Source: Negadavirga shengliensis
GTDB lineage: Bacteria > Bacteroidota > Bacteroidia > Cytophagales > Cyclobacteriaceae
Assembly: GCF_042652345.1 (NCBI RefSeq)
Contig: NZ_JBHSJJ010000015.1
Coordinates: forward strand, 101,191-165,190
Direction of reading: 5' to 3'
DNA length: 64,000 bases
Shown here piece by piece: positions 34,904-45,011 of the stretch. How positions within the stretch are numbered: position 1 is the stretch's first letter; every line of letters begins with the position of its first letter. Position numbers and translations under genes: made by a program. The notes under the pieces were generated by a model. It was given only the letters and a program-made list of their open reading frames with translations, was not told the origin of the DNA and made no database searches.

Positions 34904-35182
34904 AATTTTTGGGTTAATTGTTAATGATCATTGATTTGGTCCTATCTTATCTTATTGGATAGATAGCAAAGCAAATAAAAAATTAATTTCCCCAATAACT
35001 GTCCTGCACTGTGCTGATGCCATTCAGAAAAGACAGTGAATTATATCAAAATTTTAAAAAAAGCAGGTAAAAAAATTTTTCACCAAAAAAACAATGCCTT
35101 CCCAAAGTCACTCGCTTAGGATCTGAATTTGAGAGCTAGGAACCCAAACGGCTATCTTTCAGAAAGGCATTGGAATGAATTG
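34904..35182. other. Intergenic region upstream of the intact SusC gene
   Basis: 279 bp, AT-rich, between the intact SusC gene and the end of the frameshifted SusD gene. No exact TAnnTTTG with a paired TTG was found on the minus strand. A weak AT-rich dyad (GGTAAAAAAATTTTTCACC) lies near 35066 and might end the upstream transcript. Confidence 0.4.
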
Positions 35183-36944
35183 TTACTGATAGCCGGCGTT
35201 TTGAATCAATGTTCTTTCCCCCGCCGTAACGCTGAGATCTATCTGGGCTTGTGGTATCGGATAATACTCGTTTCTTCCTACGGTAAATTGGGCACCATCG
35301 AGATCATTCGTTATTTGCTGTTCGTATTGGTAGTACGCGTTCAGCACGTCGGCTGCTATTCCCCACCTGGATATATCGAAGAAACGGTGTCCCTCCATCC
35401 CCAGCTCCAGCTTCCTTTCAAAATAAATCGCCTGTAAGGCCTCTTCTTGACCCATGGCGCTAAAACTACCAGAGGGATAGGGGGAAATGACATAGTTTGC
35501 CGCAGGCTCATCCGAAAAACCGGCCAAGGGGTCATTTTCATTGATGTATTTCTTGACAAATCCATCGGGATTGGCCGCCCTGTTCCTGACCCGGTTCACA
35601 TATGCTTCCGCCTGATTCAGGGTTACCTAAATTTGCCTCTGCCTCGGCGGCCATTAACAGCACATCCGAAAACCGTATAATCAGCAAATTGATAGCGGTG
35701 CCAGGTGCCCAGGAATAAAAACTCGCGTATTGATCCTGGGTTTCTTGCCGGTACACATTTTTGATCGGTGCATAGGGCCCGGCATAATTCTGGTCACGGA
35801 TCCAGTCATTTCCGGGATGGTTGCCCCAGTCCAAATAAGGGATTCCCCTGCGGCCGACCGTCCAGTCCAGGCGCGGATCCAACGGGCCGGCATCCGGCTC
35901 AAAAGGTTGGGACGAGGAGAGTCCCATATCATGTTTTACTTCATGCTGGTTGTAATCGTGAATATAAGGCAAGCCGTTCGCTGCATTGGTCCTGTAGGAA
36001 TTAACCAGATCCTGAGATGGCTGGAAGATCCCACAACAGCTGAAGGGCCCGCCATATGGAAAATTCAGCATATCGCCCACATTGGCATTCAGGATATCAT
36101 TCGTCCCGTCCTGGGCCACCATTTGAACAGCAAACACAGACTCTTCATTGTTCTGCATAGCTGCATCAAAATTGTGCTGAAACCGCGGAAGCAGGCCATA
36201 GGTGAGGCCGTTCGATGTGACCCCGCTGGAAATAACCTGGTCAAAGATTTCCTTTGCTTCCTGGAATTTCTCCTGATAAAGGTAAGTTTTTGCCAAATAG
36301 GCTGCGGCTGCCCATCGGTTAGCGCGGCCCACATCCGGCTGGGTCTCATTCAGATGCTCCATGGCATATCGGAAATCCGCCTCTATCATGGGCCAGGTAT
36401 CTACGGTATTCGGTTGGTGGAAATCCGTTGTGTGCTCATCAATCCATGGAATGTTGTCAAACATTTTTTTGAGATAGGAGTAAAAGTGTCCCCGGATAAA
36501 ACGTGCCTGACCGATAATGTTGGCGAGTTCTTCATCCGGAATATCATCCACCTGCTCGGCCACCCTCAATACGCTGTTTGCCCTGGTGACACCTTCATAA
36601 TAATAATTCCATGCGGCATTGATGTAACCATTGGTAGGATCCACGGTCATCCTCATGATGGCGTCCATGGGAATTTCGCTTCCACCATCCGCACCTTTGT
36701 GGGCATCACCGCCTGCAATGCTTCCAAACAGAAAATTACTTGGGGATGCAAACCAGAGTGCGGCAGGGCTGCCGTTCAATTGGGAATAGGCACCTATCAA
36801 AAGCCCGTTGAGACCCTCTCTGTTTGCCAGGACCGCTTCATCCAATACCCCCAATGCCGGCTTGTCCAGAAAATCGTCCTGGCAGGAGTTGAGGGGCAAA
36901 ACAGAAACTATAACGAAATATATAAGGAATTTAATCTTTTTCAT
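35183..36944 (-). pseudogene. SusD/RagB family lipoprotein gene with a +1 frameshift
   Basis: The reading frame from 36944 encodes a normal SusD start (lipoprotein signal ending VLPLNSC, DDFLDKPALGVLDEAVL) and core, reaching DVLLMAAEAEANLGN, then runs out of frame to a stop at 35538. The expected continuation (LNQAEAYVNRVRNRA...) resumes in the next frame and runs to 35183 with family motifs ALQAIYFERKLELGMEGHRFFDISRWG and NEYYPIPQAQID. Dropping one base from the GGG at 35620-35622 restores a single frame of about 586 residues, a normal SusD length. So the lesion is a one-base insertion in a short homopolymer: a true frameshift mutation or a sequencing error. Partner SusC upstream is also broken. 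Confidence 0.88.
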
Positions 36945-36962
36945 GACAGCTGTATTTTTTGG

Positions 36963-39900
36963 TTAAAACCTCACGTTCAATCCCACCAGAAACTGACGTT
37001 GGGTAGGATAAGTGCCTTCATCTATCCCAAAAGCCACGGCAGAACCGCCGATTTCAGGATCTATTCCTGAATAATTGGTTATGGTGAAGAGATTGGCCCC
37101 TTGGAGATACAGTCTGAGACTTTGGATTTTAAATCTCTGCAAAAGCTCAGCCGGGACGGTATAGCCTATTTGGGCATTTCTTAACCTTAAATAGGAGCCG
37201 TCTTCCACGAAGTAAGAATTAGGCACATTGTTGGTGCTGAAGGAGGCGGTGGTCTCCTGAATCGGGGCTTTCGCATTCATGTTATCCGGTGTCCACGAAT
37301 CATATAATGCCGTGTAGCTTTTGGCTCCCTGGAAAGCAGGGAAAAAGTCCCTCCACCAGAGCAGGTTGTTCCATATATCATTTCCCTGTGAGCCAAAGAA
37401 AAACATGCTTAAGTCGAAGTTCCTGAAATTTACACCAAGATTGATCCCATAGGTGAAATCAGGGTTGGGATTGCCTATAGCTGTTCTGTCATCAGCAGTT
37501 ACCCTGCCGTCCCCGTTTACATCTGCATAACGAAAACGCCCCACGGCCACGTCGTTTTGATAAACGGCTCCAGGATCCCCCGTTGCGGCCTGCGCCGCTT
37601 CATTTGCAGCATCGATTTCAGCCTGGCTGTTCCAGAATCCTTCGATTTGGTACCCAAAAAACTCCCCGACGGGCCGTCCCACCTGGTTTCTTACGATGTT
37701 GTCTCCGAACCTTCTCCACTCCAAGTCAAAATAGTCCGCATTATCCGATACACCCGTGATCGTGTTATCATAAGTGGTGACCATCAAAGAACCATTGATT
37801 TGAAGGTCGTTGGAAAGCTGTTTGTAACCTGAAAGGGTAAAATCCAGTCCGGTATTGCTCATGGAGGCGATATTGATGTAGGGCACGGTAGCTGCCCCCG
37901 CTGTGCCCGCCAATTGGGGATTGAACAGCAAATCCTGAATGTCTTTTCGATAGTAGTCAGCTGAAAGCTGCAGACTGCCGGACCACATGCTCAGGTCAAT
38001 GCCGAAGTTGGCCTGGATGTTTTTTTCCCAAGCAGCATCGGGATTGCCCATCCTGTTTCTGTAAAACCCTTCCACGATGGAATTGTTGGAACCTCTGATA
38101 TCGTAATAGGAATTGTTCCAGTCACTGGCATAAGTGGAAAAAGCATTCATGGGATCCACATTGAGCTGGTTGCCCATGATACCCCATCCGCCCCGGATTT
38201 TAAGGTCATCCACCCATCTCAGTTCGGAAAGGAAGTTTTCTTCTGAAATCCTCCAGCCAGCGGTAAAGGCCGGGAACCAACCATAGCGGTTGTTGATAAA
38301 TTTGGAAGATCCATCTCTTCTTATTGTAAAGCCCGCGAGGTATTTGTCGTCATAGCTGTAGTCTACTCTTCCGAAAACAGAATACAGCGACTCCGAAGTC
38401 CTAAAGCTTGTATTGGTCCGTCCTCCGGATCCCGTAGGCAGTGCCACATAGTTGGGGTCAAACGAGAAGAAGCCCTGGGTAGTACCGCCTACCGTCCTGA
38501 AATGGGCGTCATAGGCTTCTGAGCCAATCACCGCATTGATCTGATGGACATTATTGATCAGCTTATTATAGGCCAGCGTGTTGGTCCAGGTCCAATTGTA
38601 TGCTCTTCCAGCCGATTCTGTATAGGCGTTTATGGAATTGTTTTCCGCATTTTCATATTCCGGAAAAGTAAAGGAATGGGATGAGCTATTATTATACTCT
38701 CCCCCGAAACTGGTTCTGAAAACAAAGTCCCGGAGTATATCCGCTTCCAAAAACACATTGCCAAAGATCCTGTTATTGGTGTTTTTATTGTGCCTCGTCC
38801 GCTCCAACATGGCCACGGGGTTACGGGCAGGCCCTATCTGGTGTCCAAATGAACCGGCAAAATTTCCCATAATATCATAAACCGGAATAATGGGCTGGGA
38901 ACGCATGGCCATGGCTATAGGCCCATCGGCGTTGTTGATGCCCACAGCGGGATTATCCGTATAGGACAAACCAAGGTTTTCGCCTATGCGGACATTGTTA
39001 CCAATGTTGTACTGGGAATTCGCCCGCAACGTAACCCTTTCCAGCCCTGTGTTATAAACTGTCCCTTCCTGGTTAAAGTAATTCATTGAAAAGAGATACT
39101 GACCCTCGTCATTGCTCCCACTTAAGCTTAGGTTGTGGCTGGTTATGGGGGCATTGTCAAAGATTTCATTATACTAATTCGTCCCTTCTTTATTGGCCCT
39201 TACGATACGGTAAAAACTTCCCAAATCGGAGGGATCCGTATAGTGGGGGTTCACATTATATAAGGATGGGTTCACCGAGGGATCCCCTTCACTGGCCCCG
39301 ACCGGTACCAGGTAATCGGGAAGTACAGGCTGGGGTCCCGATCCATAATAAGAATCATTTATATCTGTCACACCGGAATTCCTTAGAGCCATAAATTTCA
39401 GCTCTGCCATCTCCTGGGGATTCAGGGTATTCCAAACGTTGCCTCTGACCGGCACCTGCATGCCATAAAATGCATCATATTGGATATTGACCTTGCCCCT
39501 TCCTTTTTTGGTGGTAATGATAATGACCCCATTTGCGGCCCTGGCTCCATAAATGGACGCCGCTCCCGCATCCTTGAGCACCTGCATGGATTCGACATCA
39601 TTGGGGTTGACATCCGTGATGCTGGTAAGCGGTACCCCATCCACCACATATAAGGGATTGTTGTTTCCAAAGGTGTTTGCACCGCGGATGGTAACTGTGG
39701 GCTCCTGCCCGGGCTGTCCTGAACCCAGTACATTCACCCCTGCAGCTTGGCCCTGCAGCTGATTGGTCAGCAATCCCGAGGGCTGCCGGTTCAGTTTATC
39801 AACGTCCACCACGCTGACAGCCCCGGTAAGATCCTTCTTTCTCTGTTCGGCATAGCCCACCACAACAAACTCATCCAAATCGTCTATGTTTTCCATCATG

Positions 39901-40268
39901 GTGACGTTGATTTCGCCGGAACCATCAAAACTTCTTTCTACCGTATGAAAACCGATAAATGAAAACACAAGCACTCCGTCGTTTTCCGGGACATTGATGG
40001 AGAAACGGCCATTTTCGTCCGTTACTTCACCGACCGTCGTGTCCTTGAGCAATACAATCACCCCTGAAAGGGGCTCACCATTGGGAGTGGTGACGACTCC
40101 CGTGATCTGCCATTCTCTTGGAATGGGTTTGGACAGGAATGTTTCAGAGCCATTGGCACGGAATGCCACTTGATTTGTGGGATTACCGAATGCGGGCAAT
40201 CCCATGAAAACAAGTAAAAGCACTATTCCGAAAACAAGTCCTTGTCGCTTTTGTAAATAAATCTTCAT
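36963..40268 (-). pseudogene. SusC/RagA family gene interrupted by an in-frame amber codon
   Basis: About 1100 codons. Upstream part: signal peptide region (GLVFGIVLLLVFMGLPAFG), CarboxypepD-like domain (ITGVVTTPNGEPLSGVIVLLKD), VVVGYAEQRKKDLTGAVSVV, and plug motifs IRGANTFGNNNPLYVVDGVPL and LKDAGAASIYGARAANGVIIITTKKG. A TAG at 39174-39176 follows RANKEGTN; the frame continues unchanged with YNEIFDNAPITSHNLSLSGS and the whole barrel to 36963 (FLVGLNVRF). SusC proteins normally have a tryptophan here (GTxWYxxIF), so a TGG-to-TAG change is the simplest reading. The segment after the stop could be made only by read-through or by restart at the ATG at 39086, which would lack signal and plug and so not be functional. 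Confidence 0.9.
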
Positions 40269-40509
40269 AAAGCAAACATGTTTTGGTTGTACAAATCATT
40301 TGTTTCTGATTTCATAGTTTCAGGTTTATTTTATAGACATAGTTATTCCGTTCAGACAACAATAGCATACACGCATGCCATCATTTGTCCGTAAATTACT
40401 TGTATAGCATCCCCAGGAATTTTCCAGTCAGGCGGTGGCGTTTGTTAGTGCCTGATGCGCCTGTGCTTGTGCGTAATCCATCCCCTCCGTTCTCCTTCCA
40501 TCTAGGCGG
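40269..40509. other. Intergenic region upstream of the broken SusC gene
   Basis: 241 bp between the GH20 gene and the broken SusC gene on the same strand. It contains a small palindrome, ACAAATGATTTGT, about 30 bases before the SusC ATG, which could be an operator. Nothing else is recognised. Confidence 0.3.
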
Positions 40510-42087
40510 TTATTGCCATATATCATCATAAGGCGAGGGCTCCGGGTCATCGTACCAATTGAACTTGACATCAAAAAACCGCAGCCATTGCCTGTGTGCT
40601 TCTTTACGTTTGGTGAAATTTTCATAATCCCGGACATTATCCTCCGACCAGGCCCTTTCTGCCAGGGCAAGGGCTCTTGGATAGATCATCGCATCAATGC
40701 GGGATTCGGTCCGGTCAATGTGGGACCAAAAATTAGCCTGGATACCCAGAAAATGTTTCCGTTCTTCCTCCGTAATATTATCGGGGAGTGGCTGAAAACT
40801 GTATACTTTCTTGGTAGGCGTAGTCCGGTAGTTGTAATCAAAATACAGGTGAGAAGTGGGGCTCATCACCACGTCGAATCCCTGGCTTGCGGCCCGTATG
40901 CCTATATCATGGCCTTGCCAGGCCATCACAAGCCATTCTTTCCCAGCACCGCCATCCAGGATCTCATCCCACCCGATTGGTTTTTTGCCTGCATCGATCA
41001 CATTTTTGCTGACTTCTCCCATCATGTACCTTTGCAGTTTCTCCTCATCGGCAATCCCCAGTTCTTTCATTTTACCTTGACACTTTTCACAGGCTTTCCA
41101 ATGGTGTTTGCCTACTTCATCACCCCCCAAATGCACGTAAGGAGATGGAAACAATGCGGTTACTTCCTGCAGCACTTCTTCGAAAAAGACGTAGGTGTCG
41201 GGATTTCCCGCGCAAAAAACATCATTGGGAGGATAAGGGCTACCAGCCAGGAGAGGATATATGGGCACCTTGCGACCCGAACAGGAAAGTTCGGGATAAG
41301 CATGGATTGCTGCCGCGCTGTGACCGGGAACTTCTATCTCCGGTACGATTTCCACATGTTTTTGGGCAGCATACTCTAATAGTTCGCGGATATCATCCTG
41401 GCTATAGTAGCCTTCAAAGGCTGCCGGTTCGCTGTAGTTTTCCGCAAAATAGGCTCCCTCTGAGGTAAGTTGCGGCCGGCTGTTTATTTCCAGCCGCCAT
41501 CCCTGGTCATCCGTAAGGTGAAGGTGGAGGACATTGAGTTTGTAGAATGACATCCTGTCTATGGTTTTTTTCAGATAATCCATCGAAATAAATGTCCTCG
41601 AACAATCCAGCATCAAACCCCTCCACCCGAATCTGGGGTAGTCGAATATTTCCACTTCCCTGATGTTGACCCGATTTGTGGCCGTATCCTTTTCCATGAG
41701 CTGAAACAACGTCATTGCTCCATATAAAGCTCCGGCTTTATCCAAAGCCGCTATGGATATGGCACCTTCCCTTACGCTGAGCCGATAAGCTTCACTTTCT
41801 TCCATATCTTCTTTCGCAAAAATGATTGTGTTGGAAGGAGAATCATTGGCGGCCCCCGACACCAAGGCTACCTCTATTTCCATGGCTTCTCTGAGGAGGT
41901 TTACCAGTTGCCGCGCTTCGGAAAGGAATTCCGGAACCGCGACGATCCTGGTATTTTTGTCCATTACAAAAACACCCCGCCCGGCCGTATCCAATTCAAC
42001 AGGCTGCGGGATGATATGCTGTCCAAACAAGCTGCCCGCCGTGAATAAGAAAAAAAGCGTAATGGGTACAAAAACTCTCGTTATCAT
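40510..42087 (-). CDS. GH20 beta-N-acetylhexosaminidase
   Basis: 525 residues. Signal peptide (FVPITLFFLFTAGSLFGQ), GH20b-type N-terminal domain with IIPQPVELDTAGRGVF (about 25-40), then the TIM barrel: DYPRFGWRGLMLDCSRTFISMDYLKKTID (about 149-177), LNVLHLHLTDDQGWRLEI (about 184-201), VEIVPEIEVPGHSAAAIHAYPEL (about 245-267) and the catalytic pair Asp323-Glu324 in YVHLGGDEVGKHHW. The enzyme removes terminal GlcNAc/GalNAc by substrate-assisted catalysis, in the periplasm or outside. It is read in the direction of the broken SusC/SusD pair and may be part of the same former utilisation locus. Confidence 0.93.
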   Translation of the reverse strand: MITRVFVPITLFFLFTAGSLFGQHIIPQPVELDTAGRGVFVMDKNTRIVAVPEFLSEARQLVNLLREAMEIEVALVSGAANDSPSNTIIFAKEDMEESEAYRLSVREGAISIAALDKAGALYGAMTLFQLMEKDTATNRVNIREVEIFDYPRFGWRGLMLDCSRTFISMDYLKKTIDRMSFYKLNVLHLHLTDDQGWRLEINSRPQLTSEGAYFAENYSEPAAFEGYYSQDDIRELLEYAAQKHVEIVPEIEVPGHSAAAIHAYPELSCSGRKVPIYPLLAGSPYPPNDVFCAGNPDTYVFFEEVLQEVTALFPSPYVHLGGDEVGKHHWKACEKCQGKMKELGIADEEKLQRYMMGEVSKNVIDAGKKPIGWDEILDGGAGKEWLVMAWQGHDIGIRAASQGFDVVMSPTSHLYFDYNYRTTPTKKVYSFQPLPDNITEEERKHFLGIQANFWSHIDRTESRIDAMIYPRALALAERAWSEDNVRDYENFTKRKEAHRQWLRFFDVKFNWYDDPEPSPYDDIWQ

Positions 42088-42125
42088 GCTGATTAGGTTA
42101 ATTCCGGTTTATTATTTTATGCTTA

Positions 42126-42896
42126 CTATTTAAACTCTTCGTTATCCAATTTTCGCTTTGAACCGCTTTCCTTACCGTGATCATAGCCCAGCTTCCTCTC
42201 CAGTTGGATCATTGCTTTAGGTCTAAGGTTAATGATAAATGCCCTTCTTTGATGGGAAGAACTGTTTCCCCGGCTGTAATGCAGGGTCCTCCCATGGTGA
42301 AAAGTACATGATCCGGGCAAAAGCGGAACCGCCACGCCTTCCTCCTCACTGGCATCGCACACCAGCGCCCCTCCTTCCTTCGAAGCAAACCTATGCGAGC
42401 GTACCTTTCCGTTATTTGAGCCCGGTACAAACCACATGCATCCATTCTCCTCAGTCGCATGGTCCAAAGAAAGCCAGCAACTTACCGATCGCTTATCCGG
42501 CATATTCATCCAATAGGCCTCGTCTTGATGCCAAGGGGTAATCGTGTTGGTCCCCGGGGCTTTATTGATCAACATATCAAAGTCCATTTCCATATCATCG
42601 CCCATAAGCGCTTTGCTGACCGCCAGAACCCTTTGGTGGTACACCATTTCCAATAATTCGGGCAAAAACTTGCTTGGCCACATGATCTGGGTAATGTTTT
42701 CCACCGTTTTACTTTCCCCCAGGTCTTCCCCCAAGTCAGAGCGGTTTCCCCCGACATCGATTTTTCCGCTGAGAAAATCATCGTATATGGCCTTGTATTG
42801 AGTTACCTCTTGCGGAGAAATAATGTGTTCGACTACCAGATAGCCGTTATCTTCAAAAAAATCAAGTTGACGCTGCGATAACTTGTAGGTGTTCAT
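42126..42896 (-). CDS. Phytanoyl-CoA dioxygenase (PhyH) family protein
   Basis: 256 residues from ATG 42896; an in-frame ATG at 42932 would add twelve residues (NLSEYKKLNNT). Double-stranded beta-helix Fe(II)/2-oxoglutarate dioxygenase: LSQRQLDFFEDNGYLVVEHIIS (about 5-26), TITPWHQDEAYWM with the HxD iron motif (about 137-140), VSCWLSLDHATEENGCMWFVPGSN (about 151-175), a distal His in CTFHHGRTLHYSRGNSS (about 212-222) and an Arg in RRAFIINLRP. Likely hydroxylates a small molecule. It ends 39 bp before GH20 starts on the same strand; it is divergent from an AraC regulator that may control the row. Confidence 0.87.
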   Translation of the reverse strand: MNTYKLSQRQLDFFEDNGYLVVEHIISPQEVTQYKAIYDDFLSGKIDVGGNRSDLGEDLGESKTVENITQIMWPSKFLPELLEMVYHQRVLAVSKALMGDDMEMDFDMLINKAPGTNTITPWHQDEAYWMNMPDKRSVSCWLSLDHATEENGCMWFVPGSNNGKVRSHRFASKEGGALVCDASEEEGVAVPLLPGSCTFHHGRTLHYSRGNSSSHQRRAFIINLRPKAMIQLERKLGYDHGKESGSKRKLDNEEFK

Positions 42897-43111
42897 AGTG
42901 TTGTTCAATTTTTTATATTCCGATAGGTTCATTCTGCAAATAATTCTTTACCCCTGTATCATGAAATCAAATGTACCGATTTTGTATACGTTAGGCTTTC
43001 ACCAAAGTAGGAACATACTATTTTGTACAAAGTCTTGCATTGTTCGTTTTAATTTTCCAAAATTGACCCCACAAAACAAAACATGATAAAAATCACAAAA
43101 AAGGGGCACTG

Positions 43112-43996
43112 ATGAAAGTACATGATATTTCAGACACATCGGAGAGGGTGATCGTGAATTTGAAGAAAATGGGTTTTCGCAACATTCAGCTGATCGGGCG
43201 GTACATATATTCCGGAGCCAGACAACAGTTGGATACCCACGTCCATCCCGGTGTGATGGAAATTTGCTACTGTGATAAGGGCCAACAGGTTTATGAAGTG
43301 GGCACCCAAAACTTTTTGATCAAGGGCGGTGATGTTTTTGTTACTTTTCCCGATGAACCGCACAGCACCGCTGATCACCCTGAGGAGAAAGGTATCCTGT
43401 ATTGGCTGCAGATTGCTTTACCTTCAGAATGCGAATATTTTCTGGGGTACAACGGCCAGGACGCGCGGTCCATCACCGACGCCCTATTGAACCTGCCTGC
43501 AAGGCACTTTAAGGGAAACTCTGACCTTAAAAGGATGTTGAGACTTCTGATGACGTTATTAAATCAGCCAAGCAAGGGACTTAACAGGCTACGAATCTAT
43601 AATATCCTGACCAGTTTCCTGCTTTCCATCATCAATAGCTCCCGCGAAAGCAATAAAAAAGTGCGCGCAAATGACAGGGTAAAGTCCGTTCAGAACTTTA
43701 TCACATCCCATTTGGATGAATCTTTATCCATATCTGTCTTGGCCAACCAGCAAAATCTCTCGGAGTCCCATTTCAAAAGTTGGTTTAAAAGGGAAGTGGG
43801 CATCACGCCAATGGATTATGTGCTAAGACAAAAAATCGAAAAAGCCAAGCAACTGATATCCGAAAGGCCTTTTACCACAATGACCGCTGTAGCCTACCAA
43901 TTGAACTTCTCCTCGTCCCAGCACTTTTCCTCTGTATTTAAAAAATACACCGGAATGACTCCCGTCACCTATAAGAAAATATCTTTGGCCACATAA
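43112..43996 (+). CDS. AraC family transcriptional regulator
   Basis: 294 residues. N-terminal AraC-type cupin with QQLDTHVHPGVMEICYCDKGQQVYEVG (about 44-70) and GGDVFVTFPDEPHS (about 76-90), a linker, and a C-terminal pair of helix-turn-helix motifs: VKSVQNFITSHLDESLSISVLANQQNLSESHFKSWFKREVGITPMDYVLRQKIEKAKQLI (about 189-248) and VAYQLNFSSSQHFSSVFKKYTGMTPVTYKK. A sugar-responsive activator of the divergent PhyH-GH20-SusCD row is likely from position (215-bp shared intergenic region). Its last 28 bp overlap the end of the BASS transporter remnant on the other strand. Confidence 0.92.
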   Translation: MKVHDISDTSERVIVNLKKMGFRNIQLIGRYIYSGARQQLDTHVHPGVMEICYCDKGQQVYEVGTQNFLIKGGDVFVTFPDEPHSTADHPEEKGILYWLQIALPSECEYFLGYNGQDARSITDALLNLPARHFKGNSDLKRMLRLLMTLLNQPSKGLNRLRIYNILTSFLLSIINSSRESNKKVRANDRVKSVQNFITSHLDESLSISVLANQQNLSESHFKSWFKREVGITPMDYVLRQKIEKAKQLISERPFTTMTAVAYQLNFSSSQHFSSVFKKYTGMTPVTYKKISLAT

Positions 43997-44314
43997 ACGG
44001 TCATTATCCGCTTTTTTGATCCCTGTCCCTCTTTTCTCCTCCAGTAGTTGGCCAAAATCGATCCAGAAATGTTCATCCAGGGGCTAAAAACAGTGAGCGC
44101 CAGTCCCACCGTCCCCAGTTTTCCCATGGAACCCGCCAAACCAGAGGCCATGTCCCCGTTTTGCATGCCCACTTCCAGAGCCATCGCCCGGGCGGAAGGT
44201 TTATCCAAACCCAAAGGTCAAAGGGAAACCAACAACCCAAAAAACCAGCGCCACGAGAAACAGTATTCCGATTCCCATCACCCATTTGCGCAGGAACAAA
44301 AAATCAACCTTCAT
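43969..44314 (-). pseudogene. BASS (bile acid:Na+ symporter-like) transporter remnant
   Basis: The minus-strand ATG at 44312-44314 overlaps the stop of the upstream racemase-family gene, as a real operon gene would, and encodes MKVDFLFLRKWVMGIGILFLVALVFWVV...F, a plausible first membrane helix. After about 36 codons this frame stops. In the neighbouring frame the BASS C-terminus follows at once: LDKPSARAMALEVGMQNG, then LALTVFSPWMNISGSILANYWRRKEG. EVGMQN and the W-NISGS-LA-YWRR block are hallmarks of the last helices of BASS proteins, which normally have about 300-400 residues. So the middle of the gene, about 200 residues, is missing and the join is out of frame: an internal deletion. The N-terminal match is less sure than the C-terminal one. 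Confidence 0.72.
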
Positions 44315-44978
44315 TAAAGATATTCGCCAGGTATTTTACCGCCTCCAGTGGGCTGGTTACAATGGGCACTCTTTTCGAAGATTCCTCCAATTGGTCCACT
44401 ACCCTTGCCATGGACGCCTGCGCCAGTAAGATCACATCCACTTTTTCTGAAAGTTCTTTCAAAGCAGCCGCCACCACCTCATCGTGTTTTTGGGCATCGC
44501 CTGCCATGAGTGCTTCAAAAGCCCCTTCGCAGAGTTTTGAAGTAAGGGAAATCTCCCTGTCCAGTAGCACTGCCCTTCTGCGTACCAGGTCACTGGTGGG
44601 TCCCAAAGTGGTGGGCAAAGTCGCAACCACCCCTATCCGCTTTCCGGTGCGGATGGCCAGATCTGCCATGGGCTGGTCCACCCTCAGTACAGGAACCTGG
44701 GTCAGGGACATGGAGGACTCCACAGCGGCACCGATGGAAGAACAGGTAACCATGATGTAGTCAGCCCCTGCCGCTTCCGCAGAACCCACATGGTTTACCA
44801 CCCTCCTGGCCGTCTGCGGGGTCAGTTCCCCTTTGGCAATCACATCTTTGATCAGGCTGTCATCGACAATATTGAATACCTCTACATGGGCCAGGTGTTT
44901 TTGGCAAAGTTGCTGAAACACGGGAACCAAGGTGGCGGAGGTATGCACCAGGCCCAAAATCTTTTTTGCTTTTTCCAT
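44304..44978 (-). CDS. Aspartate/glutamate racemase superfamily protein
   Basis: 224 residues from ATG 44978 (a TTG two codons upstream is less likely). Superfamily features: N-terminal KILGLVHTSATLVPVF, first catalytic Cys region GADYIMVTCSSIGAA (about 82-96), GKRIGVVATLPTTLGPT (about 119-135), and a second region VDVILLAQASMARVVDQL (about 180-197), where the usual second Cys is replaced by Ala/Ser (LAQASM). One of the two catalytic cysteines is therefore apparently missing, which argues against a classical two-base racemase and for a decarboxylase, isomerase or lyase role on an acid-sugar intermediate. Last intact gene of the RuBisCO-like operon. Confidence 0.82.
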   Translation of the reverse strand: MEKAKKILGLVHTSATLVPVFQQLCQKHLAHVEVFNIVDDSLIKDVIAKGELTPQTARRVVNHVGSAEAAGADYIMVTCSSIGAAVESSMSLTQVPVLRVDQPMADLAIRTGKRIGVVATLPTTLGPTSDLVRRRAVLLDREISLTSKLCEGAFEALMAGDAQKHDEVVAAALKELSEKVDVILLAQASMARVVDQLEESSKRVPIVTSPLEAVKYLANIFNEG

Positions 44979-45011
44979 ATTCAAAATGTTAAAGTTAATT
45001 TTTTATACGAA

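Noticed and set aside
35730..37070. 446-codon plus-strand open frame
   Set aside because: Lies antisense to the SusD gene with clear SusD coding on the other strand; composition is that of a shadow frame.
39086..39176. The post-stop SusC part as an independent gene starting at ATG 39086
   Set aside because: It is in frame with the upstream part across a single TAG and lacks signal peptide and plug, so one interrupted gene is the simpler reading.
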